Shown in pieces: positions 1 to 7,029 of a stretch of 7,953 nt of DNA. Every line of letters begins with the position of its first letter. Position 1 is the stretch's first letter. The translations under genes were made by a program, and so were the position numbers. The stretch comes from an uncultured Collinsella sp. (GTDB lineage Bacteria > Actinomycetota > Coriobacteriia > Coriobacteriales > Coriobacteriaceae): the NCBI GenBank assembly GCA_900544065.1, contig UQTR01000090.1:1-7953 (forward strand), read 5' to 3'. Under the pieces are notes generated by a model that was not told where the DNA came from, searched no databases, and saw only the letters and a list, made by a program, of their open reading frames with translations.

Positions 1-708
1 CTCGGCAGCAGCAGCCTGACGCTCCGCGCGGTCCCACACGCCCGAGCGGCCACCCTCCTTGTGCAGCAGGCGCACATCGACGATCTCCATGCCGCGGTCG
101 ACGGCCTTGCACATGTCGTAGATGGTCAGGCACGCGGCGCTCGCGCCGGTCAGCGCCTCCATCTCGATGCCCGTCTTGCCCGTCACACCTGCCGTGACCA
201 GCACGTGAAAGCCGACCTGCCCGTCGGGACGCGCCGGCGCCCAGCCCTCGGGCGCGTCCTCGGCCGGCGTTCCTGCCGGAGCGATTGGCTCGATATCGCA
301 CTTGCTCTTGGTGATTAGCAGCGGATGGCACATGGGAATGATGTCGCTCGTGCGCTTGATGGCCATGATGCCCGCCACGCGCGCGCAGGCGAGCACGTCA
401 CCCTTCTTAGCGCGGTCCTGCAGCACCATGGCTTGCGTCTCGGGGTGCATGAGGATGGTGCCCTCGGCGATGGCGATGCGGTGCGTCTCGGCCTTGTCAG
501 ACACGTCGACCATGCGTACCTCGCCCTTGGCGTCCACGTGCGTCAGCTCGTCGCGGCGGGCGTCGCGGGTGGAGTCGGTGTCGTTGTCGCTCACGGACGG
601 CTGCACGGCCGCGGACGCGGCGTCTTTGTTGGCAGACGTGGCTTTGTGGGCAGACATCGCGGCCCTGCGAGCGGCCTTGGTGGCATCGGCGTACCTGCTC
701 TTGGCCAT
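1..708 (-). CDS. moaC: Cyclic pyranopterin monophosphate synthase MoaC (3' end outside window)
   Basis: MoaC converts the MoaA product 3',8-cyclo-dihydro-GTP into cyclic pyranopterin monophosphate, in the cytoplasm, early in molybdenum cofactor synthesis. The 236 visible residues carry the family signatures: LTHVDAKGEVRMVDVSDKAE (55-74), the CHPL block (127-130), KTGIEMEALTGAS (178-190) and IYDMCKAVDRGMEI (196-209). The Asp198 and Lys201 pair corresponds to the catalytic Asp/Lys known from E. coli MoaC. The frame is still open at base 1, so the C-terminus is missing. The ATG at 708-706 follows GGAGGA (721-716) by 7 nt, and moaA stops only 4 nt upstream, which indicates translational coupling. 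Two oddities stand out. There is a non-conserved Ala/Asp-rich N-terminal extension of about 53 residues before the domain. There is also an extra, Pro/Ala-rich stretch of about 20 residues (about 143-163) compared with E. coli MoaC. A later start at Met18 is possible but has a weaker ribosome site. Confidence 0.95.
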   Translation of the reverse strand, partial: MAKSRYADATKAARRAAMSAHKATSANKDAASAAVQPSVSDNDTDSTRDARRDELTHVDAKGEVRMVDVSDKAETHRIAIAEGTILMHPETQAMVLQDRAKKGDVLACARVAGIMAIKRTSDIIPMCHPLLITKSKCDIEPIAPAGTPAEDAPEGWAPARPDGQVGFHVLVTAGVTGKTGIEMEALTGASAACLTIYDMCKAVDRGMEIVDVRLLHKEGGRSGVWDRAERQAAAAE

Positions 709-712
709 ATGA

Positions 713-1768
713 TCATCCTCCGATTTGGGACATAAATCGTTGCGTGCCCTCAATTATCGCGTGTTCCTGCGGTTTGTGGGCCACGGCATCGCGCCAAATC
801 GAAAGCACCTGCATATCATCACCACGGCGTAGCGCCTCGCGCACCGAATACTCGGCATCGCTGAACAGGCAGGGGCGCACGCTACCGTCCGCCGTCAGGC
901 GCAGACGATTGCAGCTCGCGCAAAAATGGTTGGACATAGCGCTAATGAAGCCAACCGTGCCCGCCGCGCCCGGAAAGCGCCAGTAGCGTGCGGGACCGGC
1001 ACCGGCAGGAGCATCGTTGATGTCGAGCGGCTCAAGCTCGCCCAGGCCAGCCGCAGCGGCGCCGGCATTGATGCGTGCCCGCAGCTCGTCGCTCGGTACG
1101 GTATCGCTCGCGTCCCATAGCTCGGGATTGAGCGTGGGCGCATGAGGATCCACGGCGCAATGCGAGCTCGTGTGCTCGTCGCCGATGGGCATGTATTCGA
1201 TAAAGCGCAGGTGAATGGGGCGGTCGACGGTCAGCCGCGCGAGAGCCCCCGCGTCCTGGTTGAGGCGGCGGACCACTACACAGTTAACCTTAACCGGCTC
1301 GAACCCCCAAGCAAGCGCCGCGTCGATGCCGGCCATGGTTTGCTCGAGCCGACCCAGGCGCGTGATCTTTCCAAAGAGTGTAGGGTCGAGCGTATCGAGC
1401 GAAATGTTGACACGGTCGAGCCCGGCATCTTTGAGCTGCGGTGCCAGCCTGGGCAGCAGAGCGCCGTTGGTGGTGAGCGAGATGTCCTCGATCTGCGAAA
1501 TCGCGCGGATGTCACGAATGAGCGGGATAATGCGGCGGCTGACCAGCGGCTCGCCACCCGTCAGGCGCACGCGGCGAATGCCCTCCCCCGCCACCAGACG
1601 CACAAAGCGGGCAATTTCCTCGGCGCTGAGTAGCTCATCGTGCGCGCGCGGCGCCACGCCGTCGGCAGGCATGCAGTAGATGCAGCGGAAATTGCACTTG
1701 TCGGTTACGGCAATGCGCAGGTAGTTGATGTCGCGGCCAAAACCGTCATGTTGCGTGCGCTCGTCCAC
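713..1768 (-). CDS. moaA: GTP 3',8-cyclase MoaA (radical SAM)
   Basis: MoaA is a radical SAM enzyme with two [4Fe-4S] clusters that cyclises GTP to 3',8-cyclo-dihydro-GTP, which MoaC then processes. At 351 residues it is slightly longer than usual (about 330). The N-terminal cluster motif CNFRCIYC places Cys25, Cys29 and Cys32. LTGGEP (69-74) is the SAM-contacting GGEP motif. The C-terminal cluster ligands are Cys283, Cys286 and Cys300, in FCASCNRLRLT followed by RPC. The protein ends in MSQIGG, the family's conserved catalytic double-glycine tail, so the gene is complete and probably active. The start is GTG at 1768-1766, preceded by GGGGAGGA (1780-1773) with 4 nt spacing. It is the first gene of a moaA-moaC pair, with TGA at 715-713 and moaC starting 4 nt later. 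The 131 bp between the start and the upstream palindromic repeat show no promoter I would call; TACTAT and AATAAT occur but lack a matching -35. Confidence 0.97.
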   Translation of the reverse strand: MDERTQHDGFGRDINYLRIAVTDKCNFRCIYCMPADGVAPRAHDELLSAEEIARFVRLVAGEGIRRVRLTGGEPLVSRRIIPLIRDIRAISQIEDISLTTNGALLPRLAPQLKDAGLDRVNISLDTLDPTLFGKITRLGRLEQTMAGIDAALAWGFEPVKVNCVVVRRLNQDAGALARLTVDRPIHLRFIEYMPIGDEHTSSHCAVDPHAPTLNPELWDASDTVPSDELRARINAGAAAAGLGELEPLDINDAPAGAGPARYWRFPGAAGTVGFISAMSNHFCASCNRLRLTADGSVRPCLFSDAEYSVREALRRGDDMQVLSIWRDAVAHKPQEHAIIEGTQRFMSQIGG

Positions 1769-1899
1769 GCAATCCTCCCCTCGCGCAGGCCATTATTCTT
1801 CAGGGAACATAGTACCGCACACGGGAACCGGGCCGACACGCGTACGACAGGACAGGCCATTCGAGCAAGATGGACTTCCCGAGCCCATCCTCAGCATTC

Positions 1900-1964
1900 A
1901 AACCGTCCCAACATTCGATACTTTTCCCGATATTGGCAAAAAACGTCGAATGTTGGGACGGTTT
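1900..1964. repeat. 65-bp palindromic repeat, copy 1
   Basis: The perfect 19-nt arms AAACCGTCCCAACATTCGA (1900-1918) and its exact reverse complement (1946-1964) enclose 27 nt. The inner part (1921-1943) is itself partly self-complementary: four T against four A, one C.C mismatch, CC against GG, a G.T, then A-T. The whole unit could therefore fold as one long imperfect hairpin. It lies 37 nt beyond the stop of the nuclease-like gene and 131 bp before moaA. Copy 2 is at 3140-3204 in the same orientation, with 63 of 65 bases identical (differences at 1904 and 1920). Only a TTT tract follows the stem on the minus strand, so this copy is a poor intrinsic terminator. Its function is unknown to me; a dispersed intergenic repeat, a protein site or a duplicated cassette border are all possible. 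Confidence 0.93.
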
Positions 1965-1976
1965 AGGTGTTCGCAG

Positions 1977-1993
1977 AGCTCGAAAGACGAGCT
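1977..1993. repeat. Small inverted repeat after the nuclease-like gene
   Basis: AGCTCG (1977-1982) and CGAGCT (1988-1993) are perfect reverse complements separated by AAAGA. They begin 8 nt past the TAG of the minus-strand gene at 2002-3039. No T tract follows on the minus strand, so this is a hairpin that might protect a 3' end rather than a recognisable intrinsic terminator. A 6-bp stem can arise by chance. Confidence 0.4.
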
Positions 1994-2001
1994 AGACGCC
2001 C

Positions 2002-3039
2002 CTAGAGGCCGCCGTTCCAGTGGCGAATCACGAATTCCCGCAGGTCATTCTGCCGTTTCTGGAACGCTTCGCTTCGGTCGCACTTGAGGCCCATAGCGAG
2101 CGCGATGGCGTTCATCGCCCGATGCAATTGCAGCCGGTTGGCAAACTGAGTCCCGGTGAGGACGATCATCCTAAAGCCCAGCGCGCTCAGCACGGTCATA
2201 CGCTCAGCGTCAGACGCACTGCGCTGTTTATCGAGATGGTTCGAGCCGTTGTATTCAATCCCCGTACCGCTCGCAGGTGCATATACATCGATCTCGAAAT
2301 ACCCGGCCTTAGCGAGATATTTGAATTCGTTGGGAACATCGACCCGATGGTTGAGCTCAATCCTGGTGTACCCCAGCCCGCCCTGGGAACGCTTCGCGAC
2401 GACCATGATTGCGGTGGCCGTCTCCATGGGCGACCGCGCGCCATCGTGCACACGCCTGAGCACGGCAGCCGCACGTGTAGCCCCCTGACGAGATCGATTC
2501 TCGCCGCAATAGGCGATCAGGTCGGCAACGGTATACCTCTGCCCCATCTCGATATAATCGCCTGACGCCAAATGATTCAAATGATATCGGGCGCAGATTT
2601 CATACCCATATTCCAGCTGCTCGGGCTCACTCATCCACGAGCCCGCCTGGACAAAACACATGGCCTCGTCAACCACCAAGAGACCCTCTGCCACCTCGAT
2701 AAGATGATCCGAGGGTATGGGCGCTCCAAACACATGGCGTCGGAGACCCGCCGGCCGAGAGCGCTCGAAATCGAAGCTAACCAGCGTGTCAATACGATCG
2801 AGCTCCTCATACGGAATGCCAAGTGAGACCAGGTAGTCGGCAACAATCCCGACCGCCGCAGATATTCTCAGTCCCTTGGCATCGAGTCCCAATTTGGGCA
2901 GGCCCGCAGTCGGCTCCGCCTCGTTAGCAAGCGAGTCCTCATCGTATAGGCTGCTTGCTCGCGAAAGCGGCTCGGACGGGCGCACCACGTTGTGGTACAG
3001 CCAGGCGGTCTTATGGGACAGGACGATCGGCAGGTCCAT
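2002..3039 (-). CDS. AbiEi-like / DUF559-like PD-(D/E)XK nuclease-fold protein
   Basis: This is a 345-residue protein of unknown role. The C-terminal part matches the DUF559/Vsr-like endonuclease pattern. Glu206 sits in the SPMET helix, Asp251 in FEIDVY and Glu262 in GIEYNG, followed by His268, a spaced Arg/Asp run (QRSASDAER, 272-280) and ALGFRMIVLTGTQF (286-299). These fit the PD-(D/E)XK acidic positions, with the usual basic or Asp position taken by Asn264. The N-terminal part (PIVLSHKTAWLY, 4-15, through about residue 200, including a GLLVVDEAMCFVQ segment) resembles the AbiEi-like half found in many actinobacterial proteins of this design. This is recognition by eye, without a search. 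There is no signal peptide or membrane segment. I chose the ATG at 3039 because it follows GGAGGG and begins next to the conserved VLSHKTA segment; a TTG at 3108 would add 23 unlikely residues. The gene stands alone between two 65-bp palindromes. Sampled 60-base lines (four) gave about 42-63% GC, against about 62-72% in two sampled lines of the ABC genes, which hints at transfer. The role could be defence, antitoxin-like or DNA repair; none is shown. Confidence 0.8.
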   Translation of the reverse strand: MDLPIVLSHKTAWLYHNVVRPSEPLSRASSLYDEDSLANEAEPTAGLPKLGLDAKGLRISAAVGIVADYLVSLGIPYEELDRIDTLVSFDFERSRPAGLRRHVFGAPIPSDHLIEVAEGLLVVDEAMCFVQAGSWMSEPEQLEYGYEICARYHLNHLASGDYIEMGQRYTVADLIAYCGENRSRQGATRAAAVLRRVHDGARSPMETATAIMVVAKRSQGGLGYTRIELNHRVDVPNEFKYLAKAGYFEIDVYAPASGTGIEYNGSNHLDKQRSASDAERMTVLSALGFRMIVLTGTQFANRLQLHRAMNAIALAMGLKCDRSEAFQKRQNDLREFVIRHWNGGL

Positions 3040-3042
3040 GAG

Positions 3043-3048
3043 CCCTCC
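3043..3048 (-). promoter_or_regulatory. Ribosome binding site that fixes the start at 3039
   Basis: Read on the minus strand, GGAGGG is followed by CTC and then ATG. The spacing (3-4 nt) is a little short but the match is strong. It favours the ATG at 3039-3037 over the upstream in-frame TTG at 3108, which has no comparable site. Confidence 0.6.
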
Positions 3049-3137
3049 AATGGGTCGGATAACCAACCTTATTCCCCTGCTCGCGGATTCGCACACCTTC
3101 GCATGCAAGTTAGTGATTCCACCCGATCGGATGACAG

Positions 3138-3199
3138 AAAAACAGTCCCAACATTCGATGCTTTTCCCGATATTGGCAAAAAACGTCGAATGTTGGGAC
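3138..3199 (-). terminator. Possible intrinsic terminator of the ABC operon, formed by repeat copy 2
   Basis: On the minus strand, the 14-bp outer stem (3199-3186 with 3158-3145) is followed after two bases by five T (3142-3138). This is a hairpin plus U-tract downstream of the ABC stop at 3253. The internal region is long (27 nt), though partly paired. Copy 1 lacks the T tract, so termination may be incidental to this copy. Confidence 0.35.
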
Positions 3200-3204
3200 G
3201 GTTT
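3140..3204. repeat. 65-bp palindromic repeat, copy 2
   Basis: This copy aligns base for base with copy 1 at 1900-1964, offset exactly 1240. The only differences are at 3144 (A for C) and 3160 (G for A). The arms are 3140-3158 and 3186-3204, with one mismatch (3144 against 3200), and the inner 27 nt keep the same partial self-complementarity. It lies 48 nt past the stop of the second ABC gene and 100 nt before the ATG of the nuclease-like gene. Similarity stops at the palindrome edges: the flanks differ within 1-2 bases on both sides. That indicates a discrete repeated unit rather than a larger duplication. Confidence 0.93.
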
Positions 3205-3252
3205 GAGGCGGGGTGAGGAGCATGGGGAGTCAAAGCACCGTGCCCGAACGGG

Positions 3253-5151
3253 TTAATCTAGCTCCTTTAAGCCATGCGCTAGCTGCCAGTACTCGCCGTG
3301 CTGGGCGAGCAGTTCCTCGTGAGTGCCGCGTTCGATGATGCGGCCGTGTTCGAGGACCATGATCGCGTCGGCGTCGCGGACGGTGGACAGGCGGTGCGCG
3401 ATCATAAACGTGGTGCGACCGCGCATGATACGGTCCATGCCGCGCTCGATGAGCTTTTCGGTGCGCGTGTCGATGGAGCTTGTGGCCTCGTCCAGGATGA
3501 GCACCGGCGGATCGGCCACGGCCACACGCGCGATGGCGAGCAGCTGACGTTGGCCCTGTGACAGGTTGGCGCCATCGGCCGTGACCGGCGTGTCGTAGCC
3601 TTGCGGCAGGCGGCGGATAAACGAGTCGGCACAGGCGGCCTCGGCGGCGGCGCGCACTTCCTCGTCGGTCGCGTCGAGTTTGCCAAAGCGGATGTTCTGC
3701 GCAATGGTGCCGCTAAACAGGTGCGTATCCTGCAGCACAATGCCGAGCGACCCGCGCAGGCTGGCCTTGGCGATGTGTTTGACGTCGATGCCGTCGTACG
3801 TGATCTCGCCGTCATCGACCTCGTAGAAGCGGTTGATGAGGTTGGTGATGGTCGTCTTTCCGGCGCCCGTCGAGCCCACAAAGGCGATCTTTTGCCCCGG
3901 CTTGGCAAAAAGGTTGAGGTCCGTGAGCACGCGCGTGCCCGGCACGTAGGAAAAGTCCACGGCATGGAAGCGCACGTCGCCGGCGAGCGGCACCAGACCG
4001 GTCACAAGCTCGGTGCCGTCGGCAGCCACCGCACGGCCCGCATCGTCGACCGAGGCCACGTCGTGCAGATGTCCGTACGCGCCCACGCCACAGCCCTCAG
4101 GAATCCTCCACGCCCACGCGGACTCGCCCGTCTGCACCAGCTCCACGCAACCCTCGTCCACCTCGGGCTCAAGGTCCATCGCGGCGAACAGGCGCTCGGC
4201 ACCGGCCAGCGCGTTGAGCAAGAAGTTGCCCAGCTGCGTGAACTGGTTGATGGGCATGGCCGCCTGGCGCACAAAGACCAGGTAGCTCGCGAGCGCGCCC
4301 ACGTCGGCCAAGCCGTTGATGCAGAGCATGCCGCCCGCCACCGCAACGATCGCGTAGTTGGCATACCCGATCACCACGGTCATGGGCACCATCGAGTTGG
4401 CGTAGGCCTGCGCGGCGCCACCGGTGCGGCGCAGCTTCTGGTTGCGCGCGTCAAAACCGGCCACATTGGCCTGCTCGTGGTTAAAGACCTTGATGACCTT
4501 TTGGCCCGAGACCATCTCCTCGACATATCCGTCCAAGTCGCCGAGTGACGCCTGCTGGGCGGCAAAGAAGCGCTTGGAGCGGATGCCCGAGTAGCGCGCA
4601 TACAGCACAATGGCCGCATCGCACACGAGCGTAATGATCGTGAGTTGCCAGTTAAGGATGATGAGCATGGCCGTGGTGCCGATCACCTGAATGGTCGCCT
4701 GAATCACGTTGGCAAAGCTGTTGTTGAGTGCCTCGGAAACCGTGTCGACGTCGTTGGTAAAGAAGCTCATGATGTCGCCCGAGCGCGTGCTGTCGAAATA
4801 GCTGAGCGGCAGCGTCTGGATATGTGCGAACAGGTCGCGGCGGATGTCGGACACCACACGTTGGGCCGCGCGCACCATGATTTGCGAATAGCCCAGGGCC
4901 GAGAGCACACCCGCGGCGTAGATGATTGCCGTGAGGATGACCTGCTTGGCGAGCAGCTCCTCGCCACCCGTGGCAAGACCGTTGACGATAGGGCGCACCA
5001 TGTAGGTGCCGGCGAGGCTCGCAATGGCTGCGACAGAGGCAAGCACGCCCACTGCCAGCAGCGAAAACTTGGCATGGCCCATATAGCTGAGCAAGCGGCG
5101 GAGCGTCTGCCCCAGATTGGCCGGGCGGGCCTGAGCAGATGTCTTAGGCAT
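3253..5151 (-). CDS. Heterodimeric ABC exporter, catalytic-Glu half (TM288/LmrD-like)
   Basis: This is a 632-residue half-transporter: an N-terminal six-helix exporter domain (hydrophobic stretches near 29-53, 69-88, 148-168, 170-186, 255-276 and 283-300) followed by an ATPase domain. Walker A is GSTGAGKT (426-433), the Q-loop is Gln474, Walker B is LILDE with catalytic Glu555, the D-loop is SSID (558-561) and the switch is His586 in IAHRLSTV. The signature is LSQGQ (530-534), not LSGGQ. That is the pattern of the subunit that supplies the hydrolytic Walker motifs but a weakened signature in TM287/288-type heterodimers. It presumably pairs in the membrane with the product of the overlapping upstream gene to export drugs, lipids or peptides; the substrate cannot be told. 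Between the domains lies an extra stretch of about 60 residues (about 332-391) containing AWAWRIPEG. The ATG at 5151 overlaps the upstream gene by 8 nt, with GGGAGG 8 nt before it. Confidence 0.95.
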   Translation of the reverse strand: MPKTSAQARPANLGQTLRRLLSYMGHAKFSLLAVGVLASVAAIASLAGTYMVRPIVNGLATGGEELLAKQVILTAIIYAAGVLSALGYSQIMVRAAQRVVSDIRRDLFAHIQTLPLSYFDSTRSGDIMSFFTNDVDTVSEALNNSFANVIQATIQVIGTTAMLIILNWQLTIITLVCDAAIVLYARYSGIRSKRFFAAQQASLGDLDGYVEEMVSGQKVIKVFNHEQANVAGFDARNQKLRRTGGAAQAYANSMVPMTVVIGYANYAIVAVAGGMLCINGLADVGALASYLVFVRQAAMPINQFTQLGNFLLNALAGAERLFAAMDLEPEVDEGCVELVQTGESAWAWRIPEGCGVGAYGHLHDVASVDDAGRAVAADGTELVTGLVPLAGDVRFHAVDFSYVPGTRVLTDLNLFAKPGQKIAFVGSTGAGKTTITNLINRFYEVDDGEITYDGIDVKHIAKASLRGSLGIVLQDTHLFSGTIAQNIRFGKLDATDEEVRAAAEAACADSFIRRLPQGYDTPVTADGANLSQGQRQLLAIARVAVADPPVLILDEATSSIDTRTEKLIERGMDRIMRGRTTFMIAHRLSTVRDADAIMVLEHGRIIERGTHEELLAQHGEYWQLAHGLKELD

Positions 5152-6988
5152 GGCACTCGCCTCCCTTCTGGGCGTCGGCTTGCGAGACGTAGGCGGCGAC
5201 GGGCTCCGGCTCCGCTAGCTGCGAGGCCGGGGACGAGGGAGCGTCTTGGCTCTCCCCCTCACCCGCAAACTCCATCTGCGAGGCGTAAATCTCCTGGTAG
5301 ATGTTGTCACCCGCCAGCAGTTCCTCGTGCGTGCCCACGCCGTGGATGCGTCCGTCGTCCAGCACCACAATGCGATCGGCATCCATGACGCTCGCGATAC
5401 GCTGGGCAATGATAATCACGGTCGTATCGGGAATCTGAGCGATATGCTCGCGGATCTTGGCGTCGGTCGCCATATCGACCGCGCTCGTCGAGTCATCAAA
5501 AATGAGCACACGCGGATGTTTGAGCAGCGTGCGCGCGATGCACAGGCGCTGCTTCTGCCCGCCCGAGACGCCGGCGCCACCCTGGCCCAGCTCGCCATCG
5601 AGCCCGCCGATGCGGTCCAGAAACTCGTCCACACACGCCGCACGGCAGGCACGCAGCAGCTCCTCGTCGGATGAATCGGGCGCGCCCCACTGCAAGTTCT
5701 CGCGCACGGTACCCGTAAACAGCACGTTCTTTTGCAACACGATGCCCACGGCATCGCGCAGAGCAACAAGGTCGTAGTCGCGTACGTCTCGTCCGCCCAC
5801 CAGCACGGCGCCCTCGGTGGCGTCGTACAGGCGCGCGATGAGCTGCACGAGCGAGCTCTTGCCCGAGCCCGTGCCGCCGAGCACACCCACCGTGGAGCCG
5901 GGCTCGATGCGAAGGTCGATATGCTCGAGCACGTCCTCGGCAGCATCCGCGCGGTACTTAAACGACACGTCGCGAAACTCGACACTCCCGTCGGCCACCT
6001 CGGATACAGCCGCATCGGCAGCGGGCGCCTGGATAAGCGACCGCTCGTCAATCACCCGCGAGATGCGCTCTACACTGGTAAGCGCGCGCGTGAGCAGCAA
6101 AAACACGCTGGAGATCATCATGAGCGAGTTCATGATCAGCAGCACGTAGCTCATAAAGCCCGTGAGCGAGCCTACGCCCAGCTCGCCGGCAAGGATCATG
6201 CGGCCGCCGATCCACAGGATGGAAAGCGCGGCAACGTACATCGACAGTTGAAACACCGGCAGGTTGAGCACAGCGTTGCCAAAGGTCTTTGTGGCGGTGT
6301 GCGCAAGCTCGGTATTGACGGCGTCGAACTTGGTCTGCTCGTGCTCGGCGCGCACGTAGGCCTTGACGGCGCGCACGGCGGTGAGGTCTTCCTGCACCAC
6401 GCCGTTGAGGTGGTCCATCGAAGTCTGGAGCTGGCGGTAGAGCGGACTCACGCGCCAGGTGATAACGCCAAGCACGATCGCCAGCACGGGCAGGATGATC
6501 GCAAAGACCGTGGCGAGCGGGCGCGACAGTATCAGAGCATAGATAAGGCCGACGATGAGGGTCATGGGGCCGCGCACCATGGGGCGAAAGCCGTTGCCGA
6601 CGGCGTTTTGGATAACGGTGATATCGGTGGTCATGCGCGTGACGAGCGAGCTGGCGTCGTAGTTGTCCAAGTTGCCAAAGGCGAGCGTCTGGATCTTGCG
6701 ATACTCGGCCTCGCGCAGGTTAGCGCCCAGGCCCGAAGCCACGCGGGCGGACGTGCGGGCGTACCCCAGTCCCAGTACCAGCGACAACGCGGCGCACACC
6801 AACATGTACGCGCCCTGCAGCAGCATATAGCTCAGATCGCCGGCGGGAACGCCCACGTCGATGATGTTGGCCATGATGACCGGGATAAACAGCTCGAGCG
6901 CCGTCTCGGCCGAGACGAACATCACGCCGAGAATGGCATCGCGGCGATATGCCCCTAAGTAGGAAAACAAGATTTTGAGATTGCGCAC
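5144..6988 (-). CDS. Heterodimeric ABC exporter, degenerate-site half (TM287/LmrC-like)
   Basis: This 614-residue half-transporter is the first gene of the operon. Its membrane domain spans roughly residues 17-298 (hydrophobic near 17-42, 53-75, 138-155, 158-177, 246-263 and 276-299), followed by an ATPase domain. Walker A is GGTGSGKS (371-378), the Q-loop is Gln419 and the signature is a good VSGGQ (474-478). Walker B reads LIFDD, so Asp499 replaces the catalytic Glu, and the switch His is Gln529 (IIAQRIASV). These two changes mark the degenerate ATP site of heterodimeric exporters. Its intact signature would complete the active site of the partner encoded by the overlapping downstream gene. 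The C-terminal tail (about 575-614) is acidic and Ala/Ser/Pro-rich with no domain I recognise. The start is GTG at 6988, behind a G-rich ribosome site (GGGGGA) about 10 nt away, with an in-frame TGA three codons upstream. A strong promoter lies about 45 bp upstream. Confidence 0.95.
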   Translation of the reverse strand: MRNLKILFSYLGAYRRDAILGVMFVSAETALELFIPVIMANIIDVGVPAGDLSYMLLQGAYMLVCAALSLVLGLGYARTSARVASGLGANLREAEYRKIQTLAFGNLDNYDASSLVTRMTTDITVIQNAVGNGFRPMVRGPMTLIVGLIYALILSRPLATVFAIILPVLAIVLGVITWRVSPLYRQLQTSMDHLNGVVQEDLTAVRAVKAYVRAEHEQTKFDAVNTELAHTATKTFGNAVLNLPVFQLSMYVAALSILWIGGRMILAGELGVGSLTGFMSYVLLIMNSLMMISSVFLLLTRALTSVERISRVIDERSLIQAPAADAAVSEVADGSVEFRDVSFKYRADAAEDVLEHIDLRIEPGSTVGVLGGTGSGKSSLVQLIARLYDATEGAVLVGGRDVRDYDLVALRDAVGIVLQKNVLFTGTVRENLQWGAPDSSDEELLRACRAACVDEFLDRIGGLDGELGQGGAGVSGGQKQRLCIARTLLKHPRVLIFDDSTSAVDMATDAKIREHIAQIPDTTVIIIAQRIASVMDADRIVVLDDGRIHGVGTHEELLAGDNIYQEIYASQMEFAGEGESQDAPSSPASQLAEPEPVAAYVSQADAQKGGECHA

Positions 6989-7029
6989 GCAGGTTCATCC
7001 CCCATCAAACATTGTTCGCAAACGCACGT

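Noticed and set aside
1769..1899. Promoter or molybdenum-cofactor riboswitch upstream of moaA
   Set aside because: TACTAT and AATAAT occur, but neither has a matching -35, and I see no convincing conserved riboswitch fold by eye.
3037..3108. Longer form of the nuclease-like protein starting at TTG 3108
   Set aside because: The extra 23 residues look like translated upstream region, there is no good ribosome site at 3108, and the ATG at 3039 has GGAGGG directly before it and begins next to the conserved segment.
1900..3204. Insertion sequence or CRISPR array between the two repeats
   Set aside because: The gene inside has no transposase or RAYT features, no short target duplication is visible at the palindrome edges, and two repeats 1240 bp apart are not a CRISPR array.
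3601..4548. 315-codon plus-strand open frame opposite the second ABC gene
   Set aside because: It is antisense to a gene with all ABC motifs. Its product is His/Arg/Gly-rich with no recognisable domain, typical of a shadow frame in high-GC DNA.
5732..6958. 408-codon plus-strand open frame opposite the first ABC gene
   Set aside because: It is the same kind of high-GC shadow: composition rich in His, Arg, Gln and Ala with no family features, and it lies wholly over a clear exporter gene.
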